Part shown: piece after piece, positions 8,694 to 16,709 of the stretch
Layout: every line of letters starts with the position of its first letter
Numbering within the stretch: the first letter of the stretch is position 1
DNA from: Ferrithrix thermotolerans DSM 19514
Lineage (GTDB): Bacteria; Actinomycetota; Acidimicrobiia; Acidimicrobiales; CAIXPF01
Length of the DNA: 64,000 nt
Reading direction: 5' to 3'
Assembly (NCBI GenBank): GCA_945906305.1
Contig: CAMDQT010000015.1
Span: 18,743 to 82,742, forward strand
The notes under the pieces: generated by a model
Told to the model about the DNA's origin: nothing
Database searches by the model: none
What the model saw: only the letters and a program-made list of their open reading frames with translations
Translations under genes and position numbers: made by a program

Positions 8694-10183
8694 CCCTGGT
8701 CGAGGACGGTCCCGCGCCGGCTGAGATCGGGCAACCGATTCTGGAGCTGCTCAATGGCTTTGTCATGGAGCTTCGCAGTGCCGGTATTCCGGTCAGCTTG
8801 ACCGAAAACCTCGACGCCATGGTGGCGGTAAAGCACATCCCGCTAGAGGACCGCGAGGCCTTCAAGTATGCGCTGGCCGCGACCATGGTCAAAAACCAGA
8901 ACCACTGGAAAGCGTTCGAGACCGTCTTCGAGATCTACTTTTCGATTCGCGGCAGCGAGTACGACCTGAAGAACCAGGACGACAACGCTGAGGGCGACAA
9001 CGAGGACAGTCAGGACGAGGGCGAAGGCGAGGGCGAGGGCGAAGGCCCCGGCAGTGGTGGTGGCGGCGGCCGGCAGATGACGCCGGAAGAGCTTGCTCAG
9101 ATGCTCTACAACGCCCTCATGACCGGCGACCAGGGTTTGATGCGAATGGTGGCCAAGGTCTCCGTCCGGCGCTTTGCGGGAATGGAGCCGGGGCGTCCAG
9201 TTGGTGGTACCTACTACCTGTATCGGACGCTGCGAAACCTCGATCTCGATGGCATCATGGCCAAGCTCATGGAGCAGGCTCATGAGCAGGTCGGCGGCGA
9301 GATGACCCCGCTGGAGCAGCGCCTCGCCAACGACGAGTACGAGGCCAGGGTCGACCAACTCCGCAAGGAGATCGAGGCGGAGATCCGTCGCCGTCTGGTT
9401 GCCGATCGCGGCGTCGAGGCGATGGCCAAGACGCTACGCAAGCCGCTCCCCGAGGACGTGGACTTCATGCACGCGTCCCGAGAGGAGATGGTGAAGCTTC
9501 GCCGGGCCATCTATCCCCTTACCCGCAAGTTGGCGGTGCGCCTCCAGCGCAAGCGTCTGCACGGTCGCCGCGGTGCGCTCGATTTCCGCAACACCGTGCG
9601 GCACTCGCTCTCCTACGGCGGTGTGCCGGCGGAACCGAAGTTCCGACGACCCCGTCCGAAGAAGCCCGAGATCATGATCGTGGCGGACATCTCCGGTTCG
9701 GTGGCGGCGTTCGCCCGTTTCACCCTGCACCTGGTGTATGCAATTTCCGGGCAGTTCTCCCGGGTTCGGGCGTTCGTGTTCATCGACGGCCTCGACGAGG
9801 TGACCAAGTTCTTCGAGGGCACCGAGGACATCATCGACGCGGTGCATCGGGTTAATACCGAAGCCGACGTGGTGTGGGTCGACGGGCACTCCGATTATGG
9901 CCACGCCTTCGAAGTGTTCTGGGAGCGTTACGGCAAGGAGATCACGCCCCGTACGACGGTGCTGATCCTCGGCGATGCCCGCAACAACTACCACTCGTCT
10001 CAGAGTTGGATCATCAAGGAGATCCGGTCCAAAGCACGTTCGGTGTTCTGGCTGAACCCCGAGCCGCGGTCCTATTGGGACACGGGAGATTCCATCGTTG
10101 GTGAGTACGGCCAGTACTGCAACGGTACCTTTGAGTGCCGCAACCTGCGTCAGCTCGAAGGCTTCGTGGACAACCTGGCATAG
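8690..10183 (+). CDS. VWA domain protein, CoxE-like partner of MoxR ATPase
   Basis: A 497-residue soluble protein. The N-terminal helical part (1-100) is followed by an acidic/Gly linker with repeated GEGEGEG (about 105-125), a charged middle region, and a C-terminal VWA domain. The MIDAS metal site begins with DISGS at residues 333-337 and continues with WVDGHSDYG (DGHSDY replaces the usual T/D loop). It has no signal peptide, so it is cytoplasmic. Coupling to the preceding MoxR gene and CoxE-like architecture suggest it recruits the ATPase to a target. The pair stands divergent from the AAA+/coiled-coil/PspA trio, so the five genes may form one functional cluster; that is inference. Confidence 0.9.
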   Translation: MTLVEDGPAPAEIGQPILELLNGFVMELRSAGIPVSLTENLDAMVAVKHIPLEDREAFKYALAATMVKNQNHWKAFETVFEIYFSIRGSEYDLKNQDDNAEGDNEDSQDEGEGEGEGEGPGSGGGGGRQMTPEELAQMLYNALMTGDQGLMRMVAKVSVRRFAGMEPGRPVGGTYYLYRTLRNLDLDGIMAKLMEQAHEQVGGEMTPLEQRLANDEYEARVDQLRKEIEAEIRRRLVADRGVEAMAKTLRKPLPEDVDFMHASREEMVKLRRAIYPLTRKLAVRLQRKRLHGRRGALDFRNTVRHSLSYGGVPAEPKFRRPRPKKPEIMIVADISGSVAAFARFTLHLVYAISGQFSRVRAFVFIDGLDEVTKFFEGTEDIIDAVHRVNTEADVVWVDGHSDYGHAFEVFWERYGKEITPRTTVLILGDARNNYHSSQSWIIKEIRSKARSVFWLNPEPRSYWDTGDSIVGEYGQYCNGTFECRNLRQLEGFVDNLA

Positions 10184-10218
10184 GTACTCCGCGAGGAGAG
10201 TTCAATCACCTCGCTCTG

Positions 10219-10256
10219 CACGGCGGGTCACCCCTGGGTGGCCCGCCGTGTTCTGC
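10219..10256 (+). terminator. Terminator after the MoxR-VWA operon
   Basis: A 14-bp stem (10219-10232 with 10237-10250, one G-T wobble), a CCTG loop, then a short TTCTGCTT tract. The stem is strong and the T-run weak. Confidence 0.7.
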
Positions 10257-10268
10257 TTATCTGGAGTC

Positions 10269-10943
10269 ATGCCGACGCCCGATCTCGTCACAACCACCTT
10301 GTTGCTGGTACGCCACGGCGAGTCGATGGCGACCCTGGAGCGCATTGTGGGCGGTGCCGCTTCGTGCACCGGGTTGTCGCCGCTGGGTCGCCTCCAGGCC
10401 GAGCGGCTGCGCGATCGCCTCGCCGCTGGTCATGAGCCGCTGGTGCGCCGCCTGTACTCCTCCACGATGCCCAGAGCAGTGCAGACGGCAGAGATCCTCA
10501 ACGAGGCTTGTGGGCTGCCGATCGAGTTCGATGCCAACCTCGAGGAGCATCGTCCCGGCGCTGCCGATGGGGTGCCCTGGGCCGAGGTGGAGGGTCGCTT
10601 CGGCCCGTACGAGGGGGAGAAGTACCCGCATCGGCGTCTCGCCCCGGGGGCGGAATCTCCCGCCGAGTTCCACCAGCGGGTCGGTATGGCGCTGCACGGC
10701 CTGGTGGAGGCCAACCTGGGATCAACGGTCCTGGTGTCTTGCCACGGAGGGGTCATTGATGTGGTGTTCCGGGCGGCACTGGGGTTGCCGTTTCGGCCGG
10801 CGTACGACCTGTGGACGCTGAATGCGTCGATTACGGAATTGGCGGCGTCTCATCCTGCGGGCACCCATCCCCATCGTTGGCGGCTTGTTCGCTACAACGA
10901 TGCCGCTCACCTGGCCGGCCTTCCTCGAGCCACCGTGGGTTGA
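10269..10943 (+). CDS. Histidine phosphatase family protein
   Basis: A 224-residue phosphoglycerate-mutase-superfamily enzyme. The catalytic RHG motif is in LLLVRHGES near the N-terminus, the second arginine lies in SSTMPRAVQTA, and the second histidine in VSCHGGVIDV. The fold transfers phosphate through a phosphohistidine; substrates range from sugar phosphates to nucleotides and cannot be assigned here. The ATG at 10269 starts just before the core strand and lies 18 nt after the terminator hairpin, so the gene has its own transcript. Confidence 0.88.
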   Translation: MPTPDLVTTTLLLVRHGESMATLERIVGGAASCTGLSPLGRLQAERLRDRLAAGHEPLVRRLYSSTMPRAVQTAEILNEACGLPIEFDANLEEHRPGAADGVPWAEVEGRFGPYEGEKYPHRRLAPGAESPAEFHQRVGMALHGLVEANLGSTVLVSCHGGVIDVVFRAALGLPFRPAYDLWTLNASITELAASHPAGTHPHRWRLVRYNDAAHLAGLPRATVG

Positions 10944-10994
10944 TTGGGCCCCTGTTGGCGTTGGGTCGCGCCCATCGCGGCGGTGACGTCGGTC

Positions 10995-11000
10995 TAGGGT
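10995..11000 (+). promoter_or_regulatory. Putative -10 (TAGGGT) for the DUF169 gene
   Basis: TAGGGT ends 7 nt before the ATG at 11008. There is no Shine-Dalgarno sequence in between, so a leaderless transcript is likely. Confidence 0.45.
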
Positions 11001-11007
11001 TGCCCAC

Positions 11008-11826
11008 ATGACGACAGCTGACCTTGAGGGTAAGAGCGTATCGATCACGGGGATGGCTGGGCCCGGGGGCTACGACTGGCCGGGGTTGGTGGCAGACCTC
11101 AATCGCTTGTTACGTCTGCGCACCACGCCGATTGGGATGAAAATGTTCGCCACCACGGCGCAGATGGAAGCGATTCCCAAGATCCGCCGGCCCACCAGCA
11201 TCCATACGATGGATCAGATCGTGTCGATGGCGTCTCGAATCGGCTGGACCGTCGGGGCGACCCGCGCCAACTTCGTCGGCGATCAATGTGGTGCCGTGGT
11301 CGGGCTGCATCCACGAGACGACGCGTGGCTTTCGGGCGAACGGATGACCGGCGTCTGGTATGAGACCATCGAAGACGCCTCAGCCCACCAGCAGGCCATG
11401 CACACCGTGCCGTTTGGGCAGTATGAGGCGGTGGCGGTGTCGCCGTTGACCGCGGGGCGGCTTGATCCGCCTGATATCTGCCTCATCTACGCCAATCCAG
11501 CCCAAATGATCCTGATGATCAACGGGCTGCAGTGGTCCGGCTACAAGAACTTTGAATGGGGCTGCGTCGGCGAGTCGGCCTGTGCGGACTCGTGGGGCCG
11601 GGCCTTGAAGCTGCGCGAACCCTCGGTGTCGCTGCCGTGTTTCGCCGAGCGTCGCTATGGCGGCGTGCCCGATGACGAAATGTTGATGGCGACGCCACCG
11701 GAATTCGTGCCGAAGATGGTCGCCGGTCTCGACGCGTTGTCCCGCAACGGCTTGCGCTACCCGATTCCGCCCTACGGCGTGCAGAACGACGCCCGAGCCG
11801 GGCTCGGGTACAGCTACGGCGGTTGA
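11008..11826 (+). CDS. DUF169 domain-containing protein
   Basis: A 272-residue cytoplasmic protein matching the DUF169 pattern: an N-terminal segment where an RLRTTPIGMKMF phrase follows a helix, a central CGAVVGLH region, a strand block ICLIYANPAQMILMING and a Cys-bearing GCVGESACAD loop. Cysteines in GDQCGAVV, GCVGESACAD and SLPCF could bind metal or a cofactor, but no biochemical role for this family is firmly known to me. It stands alone, tail to tail with aroG at 8-nt distance. Confidence 0.75.
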   Translation: MTTADLEGKSVSITGMAGPGGYDWPGLVADLNRLLRLRTTPIGMKMFATTAQMEAIPKIRRPTSIHTMDQIVSMASRIGWTVGATRANFVGDQCGAVVGLHPRDDAWLSGERMTGVWYETIEDASAHQQAMHTVPFGQYEAVAVSPLTAGRLDPPDICLIYANPAQMILMINGLQWSGYKNFEWGCVGESACADSWGRALKLREPSVSLPCFAERRYGGVPDDEMLMATPPEFVPKMVAGLDALSRNGLRYPIPPYGVQNDARAGLGYSYGG

Positions 11827-11834
11827 CGCTGTGC

Positions 11835-13184
11835 TCAGCCCGCGCCGAGGAGCTCAGAAACCCTGAAGGCCAGATCGAGGGCCTGACGGCCGTTGAGACG
11901 GGGATCGCAAATGGTCTCGTAGCGGGTGTCGAGGTGGTGATCGAGAGTCCTCGAGCTACCCCCGAGACACTCCGTAACATCGTCGCCGGTCAGCTCCACG
12001 TGGACTCCACCAGGCCAGGTGCCCACCGCCGCATGGGCGGCGAAGAACCCCGCCACCTCGTCCATGATGTCATTGAGATCTCGGGTCTTACGCCCCGAGC
12101 CGGAGGTGAAGGTGTTGCCGTGCATCGGGTCACAGACCCAGGCCACGGGGTGGCCGCTGTCGCGCACCGCCTCCAGCAGCGGCGGTAGCGTCGCTCGAAC
12201 CTTGGTGGCACCCATGCGGGTGATCAGGGAAAGCCGGCCGGGCTGTCGCTCGGGGTTGAGGACCTCACACAGCGCGAGCACTTCTTCGGCGCTGGCGCTC
12301 GGACCTAACTTGACCCCGAGCGGGTTGCAGACGCCGCGGAGGAACTCCACGTGCGCACCGTCGAGTTGACGGGTCCGCTCACCGATCCACACGAAGTGAG
12401 CCGAGCAGTCGTAGTAGTCGCCAGTGAGGGAGTCGCGTCGGGTCAGGGCTTGTTCGTAGCCGAGTAACAGCGCCTCATGGCTGGTGAAAAGGTCGACCTG
12501 GTGGAGCTGCGCCTCGGAGGCGGTGTCGATGCCGCACGCCTTCATGAATTGCAGCGCCCGTCCAATTCCGGAGGCTATCTCCTGATAATGCTGGCCCTCC
12601 GCGGAGCTCGCCACGAACTCCTGGTTCCAGGCTTGAACGCGGGAAAGATCGGCGAAGCCGCCTTTCGTGAAGGCCCGCAGCAGGTTCAAGGTGGCCGAGG
12701 ACTGGTGGTAGCCAGTGAGCAAGCGGGCGGGGTCGGCACGACGGCCTTCGGCAGAGAAAACCTCGGAGTTCACGTTGTGACCTCGGAACGATGCCAGGGT
12801 GATGCCCTCGATGGTCTCCGTGTTCGACGAACGCGGTTTGCCGTACTGGCCGGCGATACGGCCGACTTTGACCACCGGCACTCCGGCGGCGTAGGTCAGC
12901 ACCACGGCCATCTGGAGGATGACCTTCAGCTTGTCGCGGATCTTGTCGGCGGCGAAGTCATCGAAGGATTCCGCGCAGTCTCCTGCCTGCAGCAGAAAGG
13001 CGCGGCCTGCGGCAACTTCGCCCATTTGCGCGGTCAGCGCACGTGCTTCACCGGCAAAGACCAAGGGGGGGAAGCCGGCCAGGGTCTTCAGTGCGTCATC
13101 GAGCGCGACTTGGTCCGGCCACTGCGGCTGTTGCTCGGCTGGATGGTTGCGCCACGATGTCGGGCTCCACGTGTCGGTACTCAC
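11835..13184 (-). CDS. aroG: Class II 3-deoxy-7-phosphoheptulonate (DAHP) synthase
   Basis: First step of the shikimate pathway: phosphoenolpyruvate plus erythrose-4-phosphate to DAHP. The 449-residue protein is the class II (plant/mycobacterial) type, with FLLQAGDCAESF, VVKVGRIAGQYGKPRS, TRMGATKVR and CDPMHGNTF motifs that supply the metal and substrate ligands. GTG 13184 is preferred because GAGG lies 8 nt upstream and the N-terminus VSTDTWSPTSWRNHPA fits the family. It lies downstream of a sigma factor gene on the same strand (52-nt gap), a pairing with no obvious functional meaning. Confidence 0.96.
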   Translation of the reverse strand: MSTDTWSPTSWRNHPAEQQPQWPDQVALDDALKTLAGFPPLVFAGEARALTAQMGEVAAGRAFLLQAGDCAESFDDFAADKIRDKLKVILQMAVVLTYAAGVPVVKVGRIAGQYGKPRSSNTETIEGITLASFRGHNVNSEVFSAEGRRADPARLLTGYHQSSATLNLLRAFTKGGFADLSRVQAWNQEFVASSAEGQHYQEIASGIGRALQFMKACGIDTASEAQLHQVDLFTSHEALLLGYEQALTRRDSLTGDYYDCSAHFVWIGERTRQLDGAHVEFLRGVCNPLGVKLGPSASAEEVLALCEVLNPERQPGRLSLITRMGATKVRATLPPLLEAVRDSGHPVAWVCDPMHGNTFTSGSGRKTRDLNDIMDEVAGFFAAHAAVGTWPGGVHVELTGDDVTECLGGSSRTLDHHLDTRYETICDPRLNGRQALDLAFRVSELLGAG

Positions 13185-13236
13185 CGCACAAGCCTCGCCG
13201 CTACTGGCTCGACGCGCCAAACGACATGATCAGCGT

Positions 13237-14067
13237 TCAGGCTGCGCTTGCTGCTGCGGTGACCTGTTCGCGTACCGAACCTACGGCGCGCTTGACTAAC
13301 CGCCGGGCGGCTTCGGCGGTGACACCGAGACCTTCCCCGACTTCGCGGTAGCTCCGCTTGCGTCCATCGTGCAGGCCGAATCGTGCTTCCACGGCGAAGC
13401 GGGCCCGGTCGTCGAGCATGTCGAGAAGGTTGGTGATGAGATCCTCCTCCGAGCGGGCCAGAACTTCCTGCTCCGGCCCGGGCACCGCGTTGGGCAGCAG
13501 ATCGATCAGTTCGTTGGAGTCGTCGTCGCCGATGCTTCGGTCCAGTGAGGTGGGAGTGGTCAAGCGGTGAAGGCGGGCGTGCTCCTCGTCAAGTTCGTCC
13601 CCGTCCCCACCGACCTGGCGCAGCGCGGCGCGGAGGGAAGCCGAGCGGTCACCGGGAAGGCGGACCAGGGAAGCCTTTTGGTCCAAAGCCCTGCCGATGG
13701 CTTGGCGGATCCAGAACGTGGCGTAGGTGGAGAACTTGAACCCTTTGCGCCAGTCGAACTTGTCCACGGCATGTTCAAGGCCGAGGTTGCCCTCCTGCAC
13801 CAGGTCGAGCAACTCCATTGACGAAGGCAGGGGGTAGCGACGGGCGACGCTGACCACGAGCCGCAGGTTGGCCCGGATGAAGCGGTCCTTGGCCGCGCCC
13901 GCGGCATGCACCGCGGCCGTCAGCTCGTGTCCACAATCACCCCTGTCCAGCCGCCTTTGGGCGTACTGGCCAGCCTCAATGATCTGGGACAGCTCTCGTT
14001 CCACCTCTGCGTTGAGAAGTGGCACAAGTCCGATCTCGTTGAGGTATTGCCCGACCGAATCGCTCAT
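13237..14067 (-). CDS. RNA polymerase sigma-70 family factor (primary-like, no region 1.1)
   Basis: A 276-residue sigma factor with region 1.2 (SVGQYLNEIGLVPLL), region 2 (RFIRANLRLVVSVARRY, LLDLVQEGNLGL, KFSTYATFWIRQAI), region 3, and region 4 (RFGLHDGRKRSYREVGEGLGVTAEAARRLVKRAV) containing the -35-binding helix-turn-helix. It lacks the acidic region 1.1 of housekeeping RpoD and is shorter, so it is probably a group 2 alternative factor (HrdB/SigB-like). ATG 14067 has AGGA 5 nt upstream. It may direct stress or stationary-phase genes; its targets cannot be inferred. Confidence 0.92.
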   Translation of the reverse strand: MSDSVGQYLNEIGLVPLLNAEVERELSQIIEAGQYAQRRLDRGDCGHELTAAVHAAGAAKDRFIRANLRLVVSVARRYPLPSSMELLDLVQEGNLGLEHAVDKFDWRKGFKFSTYATFWIRQAIGRALDQKASLVRLPGDRSASLRAALRQVGGDGDELDEEHARLHRLTTPTSLDRSIGDDDSNELIDLLPNAVPGPEQEVLARSEEDLITNLLDMLDDRARFAVEARFGLHDGRKRSYREVGEGLGVTAEAARRLVKRAVGSVREQVTAAASAA

Positions 14068-14162
14068 GACAGTCCTGCCCACGCTTGCCGCTTGTGTTCA
14101 TTAACCGAACGACACCGAGCCAAATTCACCAGGAATGGGGCACCGGTGGCCGCTGTCTCACG

Positions 14163-14168
14163 TACGAT
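14163..14168 (+). promoter_or_regulatory. Putative -10 (TACGAT) for nadD
   Basis: TACGAT ends 8 nt before the GTG at 14177. No Shine-Dalgarno is visible. The hexamer lies in the divergent interval between the sigma factor and nadD. Confidence 0.45.
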
Positions 14169-14176
14169 CAACTTGG

Positions 14177-14773
14177 GTGACATCCCAAAGGGAGCGACTC
14201 GGTGTTTTCGGTGGGACATTCGACCCTCTTCATATCGGTCATCTTGTCGCCGCGCTTTACTCATTTGAGGCGATTTCTTTGGATCGCCTGCTCTTTGTCG
14301 TCTCCAACGTTCCCTGGCAGAAGGTTGGGGAACGGCAGATCTCGCCCGCTGAGGCGCGGGTGGCGATGGTCCAAGCGGCCATCGCCGCTCACCCTGGCTT
14401 TGAGCTGAGTCGGGTCGAAATAGACCGCGGGGGCGACTCCTTTATGGCAGAAACCCTGGTCGCGCTGCAGGAACAGAACCCCGACAGCGAACTGTTCCTG
14501 ATTTTGGGCGCCGATGCGGCGGCGGGGATCCCCACCTGGCGCCATGCACAAACCCTGGCGGAGCTCGCCACGCTGGTGGTGCTCGAGCGTCCCGGTGCCA
14601 GCGAGTTTGCTCTCCACGGCTTCCGTGTCGAGCGGGTCTCCATGCCTGGGTTGGCGATCTCCTCCACGGAACTCCGCGAGCGTTGGCGGGCCGGCCGGTC
14701 CGTTGATTGGCTCATCCCTGAGGCGGTGCAATCGGTTCTCACCGCCTGGCAGCTCTATCGTGGGCAGCCGTGA
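14177..14773 (+). CDS. nadD: Nicotinate-mononucleotide adenylyltransferase
   Basis: Adenylates nicotinate mononucleotide in NAD synthesis. The 198-residue protein has the nucleotidyltransferase signature GGTFDPLHIGH close to the N-terminus and the C-terminal ISSTELR motif, and its length is typical (about 200). GTG 14177 is the only reasonable start. In most actinobacteria nadD follows proBA; here it is about 9.5 kb away from proB, followed by a LytR_C gene and rsfS, which is the usual downstream order. Confidence 0.96.
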   Translation: MTSQRERLGVFGGTFDPLHIGHLVAALYSFEAISLDRLLFVVSNVPWQKVGERQISPAEARVAMVQAAIAAHPGFELSRVEIDRGGDSFMAETLVALQEQNPDSELFLILGADAAAGIPTWRHAQTLAELATLVVLERPGASEFALHGFRVERVSMPGLAISSTELRERWRAGRSVDWLIPEAVQSVLTAWQLYRGQP

Positions 14774-14785
14774 AGGAAGCTGCCA

Positions 14786-16099
14786 GTGCGTCGAACCACT
14801 CCCGATCCTGAAGGTCGGGCCAGAACATCGCGGTCGGTGCTGCTTCCTGCACGACGCGAGCCAGACGGTGCTCCTCGGTGGTTGCGACGCCTGGGGTTCG
14901 CGCTTTCCATGGTGGCGTTGGTGGCCGCCCTTCCGGTACTCGCCCGCATGGGCTGGAAGCATGCTCTCGCCGCCGGTGACGAGGCTTCCGCCGCGTCGTC
15001 GGCCGATGTGGCCGCTCCTGGGTACCGGGCGATGGTGTCGCCGACCCCGACGATGCTCCTGGTACACCGAAGCCCCGCAGCTGAGCTAGCCGGGGTTTCG
15101 ATGTTGGCGCAGGTTGGCGACGACAGCAGCGCCGTGCTGCTGATCCCCACCAGCCTCGTCGTCGACGCTGAATCGGGTCGGGGCCGCACCCTGGCCTCAG
15201 TGTTCGTCGCGGGTGGGGTCGATGAAGTGGCGGCGGCGGTCGCTCGGGCGTTGCACATCGGTTTCGCCCAGGTGGTCGCGCTTGACGCCGCTGACTGGGA
15301 GGCCGCCGCCGCTGGCCATACAGTCGTTCTCGAAAACCCCGATCAGCTCGCGGATAGTGATGGTCAGGTGCGCTTCGAACCCGGCCGATTGACCCTGCAG
15401 GCCCAAGACCTTGAGCCCTACTCGCGCCTGCGCAACGCTGCTGAGGAGGATCGAGGGCGGTTGTTCCGTAACGATCTGCTGTGGACCGCATGGTTCAAAT
15501 CCCTGGCCAAGGGTTCCCCTGCAAGCACCAGGGACCCATTCTCCGTCATGGTCCATGCAATGGCCAAGGCTTCGGTCGTGGTGGTCGAGCTACCCGTAGT
15601 CAAAGCGGACGCCATGGCTGCGTCCCAGGTTGAGGTCGGGGTGTCCACGAACAGCCTCGCTCAGGGGGTTGAAGACTCCCTCAACCGCGAGGTCTTCTAC
15701 GTCCTCGACGTCGATCCGGCCATGGCTCTGCTCTCTACCATCGTGCCTTTTCCGAGCGCGGCGCGACCGGGGGACCGCATTCGCGTTCGGCTGCTCAATG
15801 GCATCGGTGATCAGACCGGCGCACTTGCGGCATCGGCCAAGCTGGTGCCTGCAGGTGCGGAAATCACGGTATTCGGCAACGCTGATAGGTTCGACTATGC
15901 GAATACCATGGTTGAGTTCTTCGATGAGACCCAGCGGAATCACGCCGTGACCTTGGCCGTGGCGCTGGGGGTAGCCTCGCCGGTGTTCAATCCGATAGCC
16001 GACGGCACGGTTGATGTCAGCGTGATCGTCGGCAAGGATTTTTCCTCGCCAGGGGCAGTCCGCAAGACGCCTCTAGTGGGCCCGCCAACGAGCCGCTGA
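14786..16099 (+). CDS. LytR_C domain protein with LCP-like N-terminal region, membrane-anchored
   Basis: A 437-residue protein with one transmembrane helix (about 35-53), an extracytoplasmic central region resembling a degenerate LytR-CpsA-Psr domain (LLIPTSLVVD, then ADSDGQVRFEPG and SRLRNAAEEDRGR), and a C-terminal LytR_C domain (about 330-425, starting RVRLLNGIGDQTG). True LCP enzymes attach wall polymers to peptidoglycan using several Arg and Asp residues; only part of that set can be matched here, so activity is doubtful. GTG 14786 has an AAGGA site about 8 nt upstream and lies 12 nt after nadD, so the genes are co-transcribed. Confidence 0.78.
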   Translation: MRRTTPDPEGRARTSRSVLLPARREPDGAPRWLRRLGFALSMVALVAALPVLARMGWKHALAAGDEASAASSADVAAPGYRAMVSPTPTMLLVHRSPAAELAGVSMLAQVGDDSSAVLLIPTSLVVDAESGRGRTLASVFVAGGVDEVAAAVARALHIGFAQVVALDAADWEAAAAGHTVVLENPDQLADSDGQVRFEPGRLTLQAQDLEPYSRLRNAAEEDRGRLFRNDLLWTAWFKSLAKGSPASTRDPFSVMVHAMAKASVVVVELPVVKADAMAASQVEVGVSTNSLAQGVEDSLNREVFYVLDVDPAMALLSTIVPFPSAARPGDRIRVRLLNGIGDQTGALAASAKLVPAGAEITVFGNADRFDYANTMVEFFDETQRNHAVTLAVALGVASPVFNPIADGTVDVSVIVGKDFSSPGAVRKTPLVGPPTSR

Positions 16100-16143
16100 C
16101 CCGGTTGGACGGGACACAAATCCCAGGCAGGGATGGTTTTCCG

Positions 16144-16203
16144 GTGTTGAGGATGACGGTGTTGAGGATGACGGTGTTGAGGATGACGGTGCTGAGCATG
16201 AAC
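16144..16203. repeat. 15-bp tandem repeat, three perfect copies plus a degenerate fourth
   Basis: The unit GTGTTGAGGATGACG occurs at 16144-16158, 16159-16173 and 16174-16188, and a fourth copy (16189-16203) has four changes. Each unit contains GAGG next to ATG, a miniature start-like signal. The array lies between the LytR_C stop and the rsfS start. Confidence 0.97.
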
Positions 16204-16211
16204 GGTGTGCA

Positions 16212-16619
16212 GTGATCGAAAACGAGTGGGTTGAACGTCTTTCCGGTCGTGATCGCGCCGCGGGGGTGGTGGCCTCGCCGGCCGAACTCGCGGCGGCGGC
16301 GGCCCGGGCTGCGGAGGGCAAGGTTGGGCGCAATATCGTCGTGCTCGATGTCGGCGATGTCTTGGCTATCACCGATTTTTTTGTCCTCTGCCACGGCGGT
16401 TCCAATCGGCAGGTCAAAGCCATCGCCGACGAGGTCGAGGCCCAACTTGGACTCGGCTACGGGCTGAAGCCGATCAGGGTCGAGGGGCTCGACGATCTCA
16501 AATGGGTGCTCATGGACTACGGGTCTTTCGTGGTGCACATCTTCGACGAGGAGTCGCGGGCCTTCTACGACCTCGAGCGCCTATGGAAAGACTCCGCCAG
16601 GCTGGCCTGGGAGGCTTAA
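16212..16619 (+). CDS. rsfS: Ribosomal silencing factor RsfS
   Basis: Binds L14 on the 50S subunit and blocks subunit joining in starvation. The 135-residue protein has the family core: NIVVLDVGDVLAITDFFVLCHGGSNRQ, then PIRVEGLDDLKWVLMDYGSFVVHIF and the terminal RAFYDLERLW. The start is uncertain: GTG 16212 lies 8 nt after a tandem repeat, while GTG 16266 or 16269 would give a protein of more usual length starting near VASPAELA. The repeat array therefore sits in the leader or just upstream of the coding start. Confidence 0.94.
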   Translation: MIENEWVERLSGRDRAAGVVASPAELAAAAARAAEGKVGRNIVVLDVGDVLAITDFFVLCHGGSNRQVKAIADEVEAQLGLGYGLKPIRVEGLDDLKWVLMDYGSFVVHIFDEESRAFYDLERLWKDSARLAWEA

Positions 16620-16697
16620 ACGGCGCCAGAGGCGGCGTGCCGGTACCCGAATGGGTGCCGCCTGCCAGCTTCGGTCCGAGCCGTTGTCGGTGGCGGC

Positions 16698-16703
16698 TAT
16701 CGT
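16698..16703 (+). promoter_or_regulatory. Putative -10 (TATCGT) for the nitronate monooxygenase gene
   Basis: TATCGT ends 6 nt before the ATG at 16710. No Shine-Dalgarno is present, so this is a leaderless candidate. Confidence 0.5.
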
Positions 16704-16709
16704 GCGCGC

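Noticed and set aside
8990..9075. Acidic/Gly repeat in the VWA protein as a separate repeat element
   Set aside because: It encodes a flexible in-frame linker typical of CoxE-like proteins and needs no other explanation.
16144..16203. CRISPR-like array
   Set aside because: Units are contiguous 15-mers without spacers; it is a simple tandem repeat.
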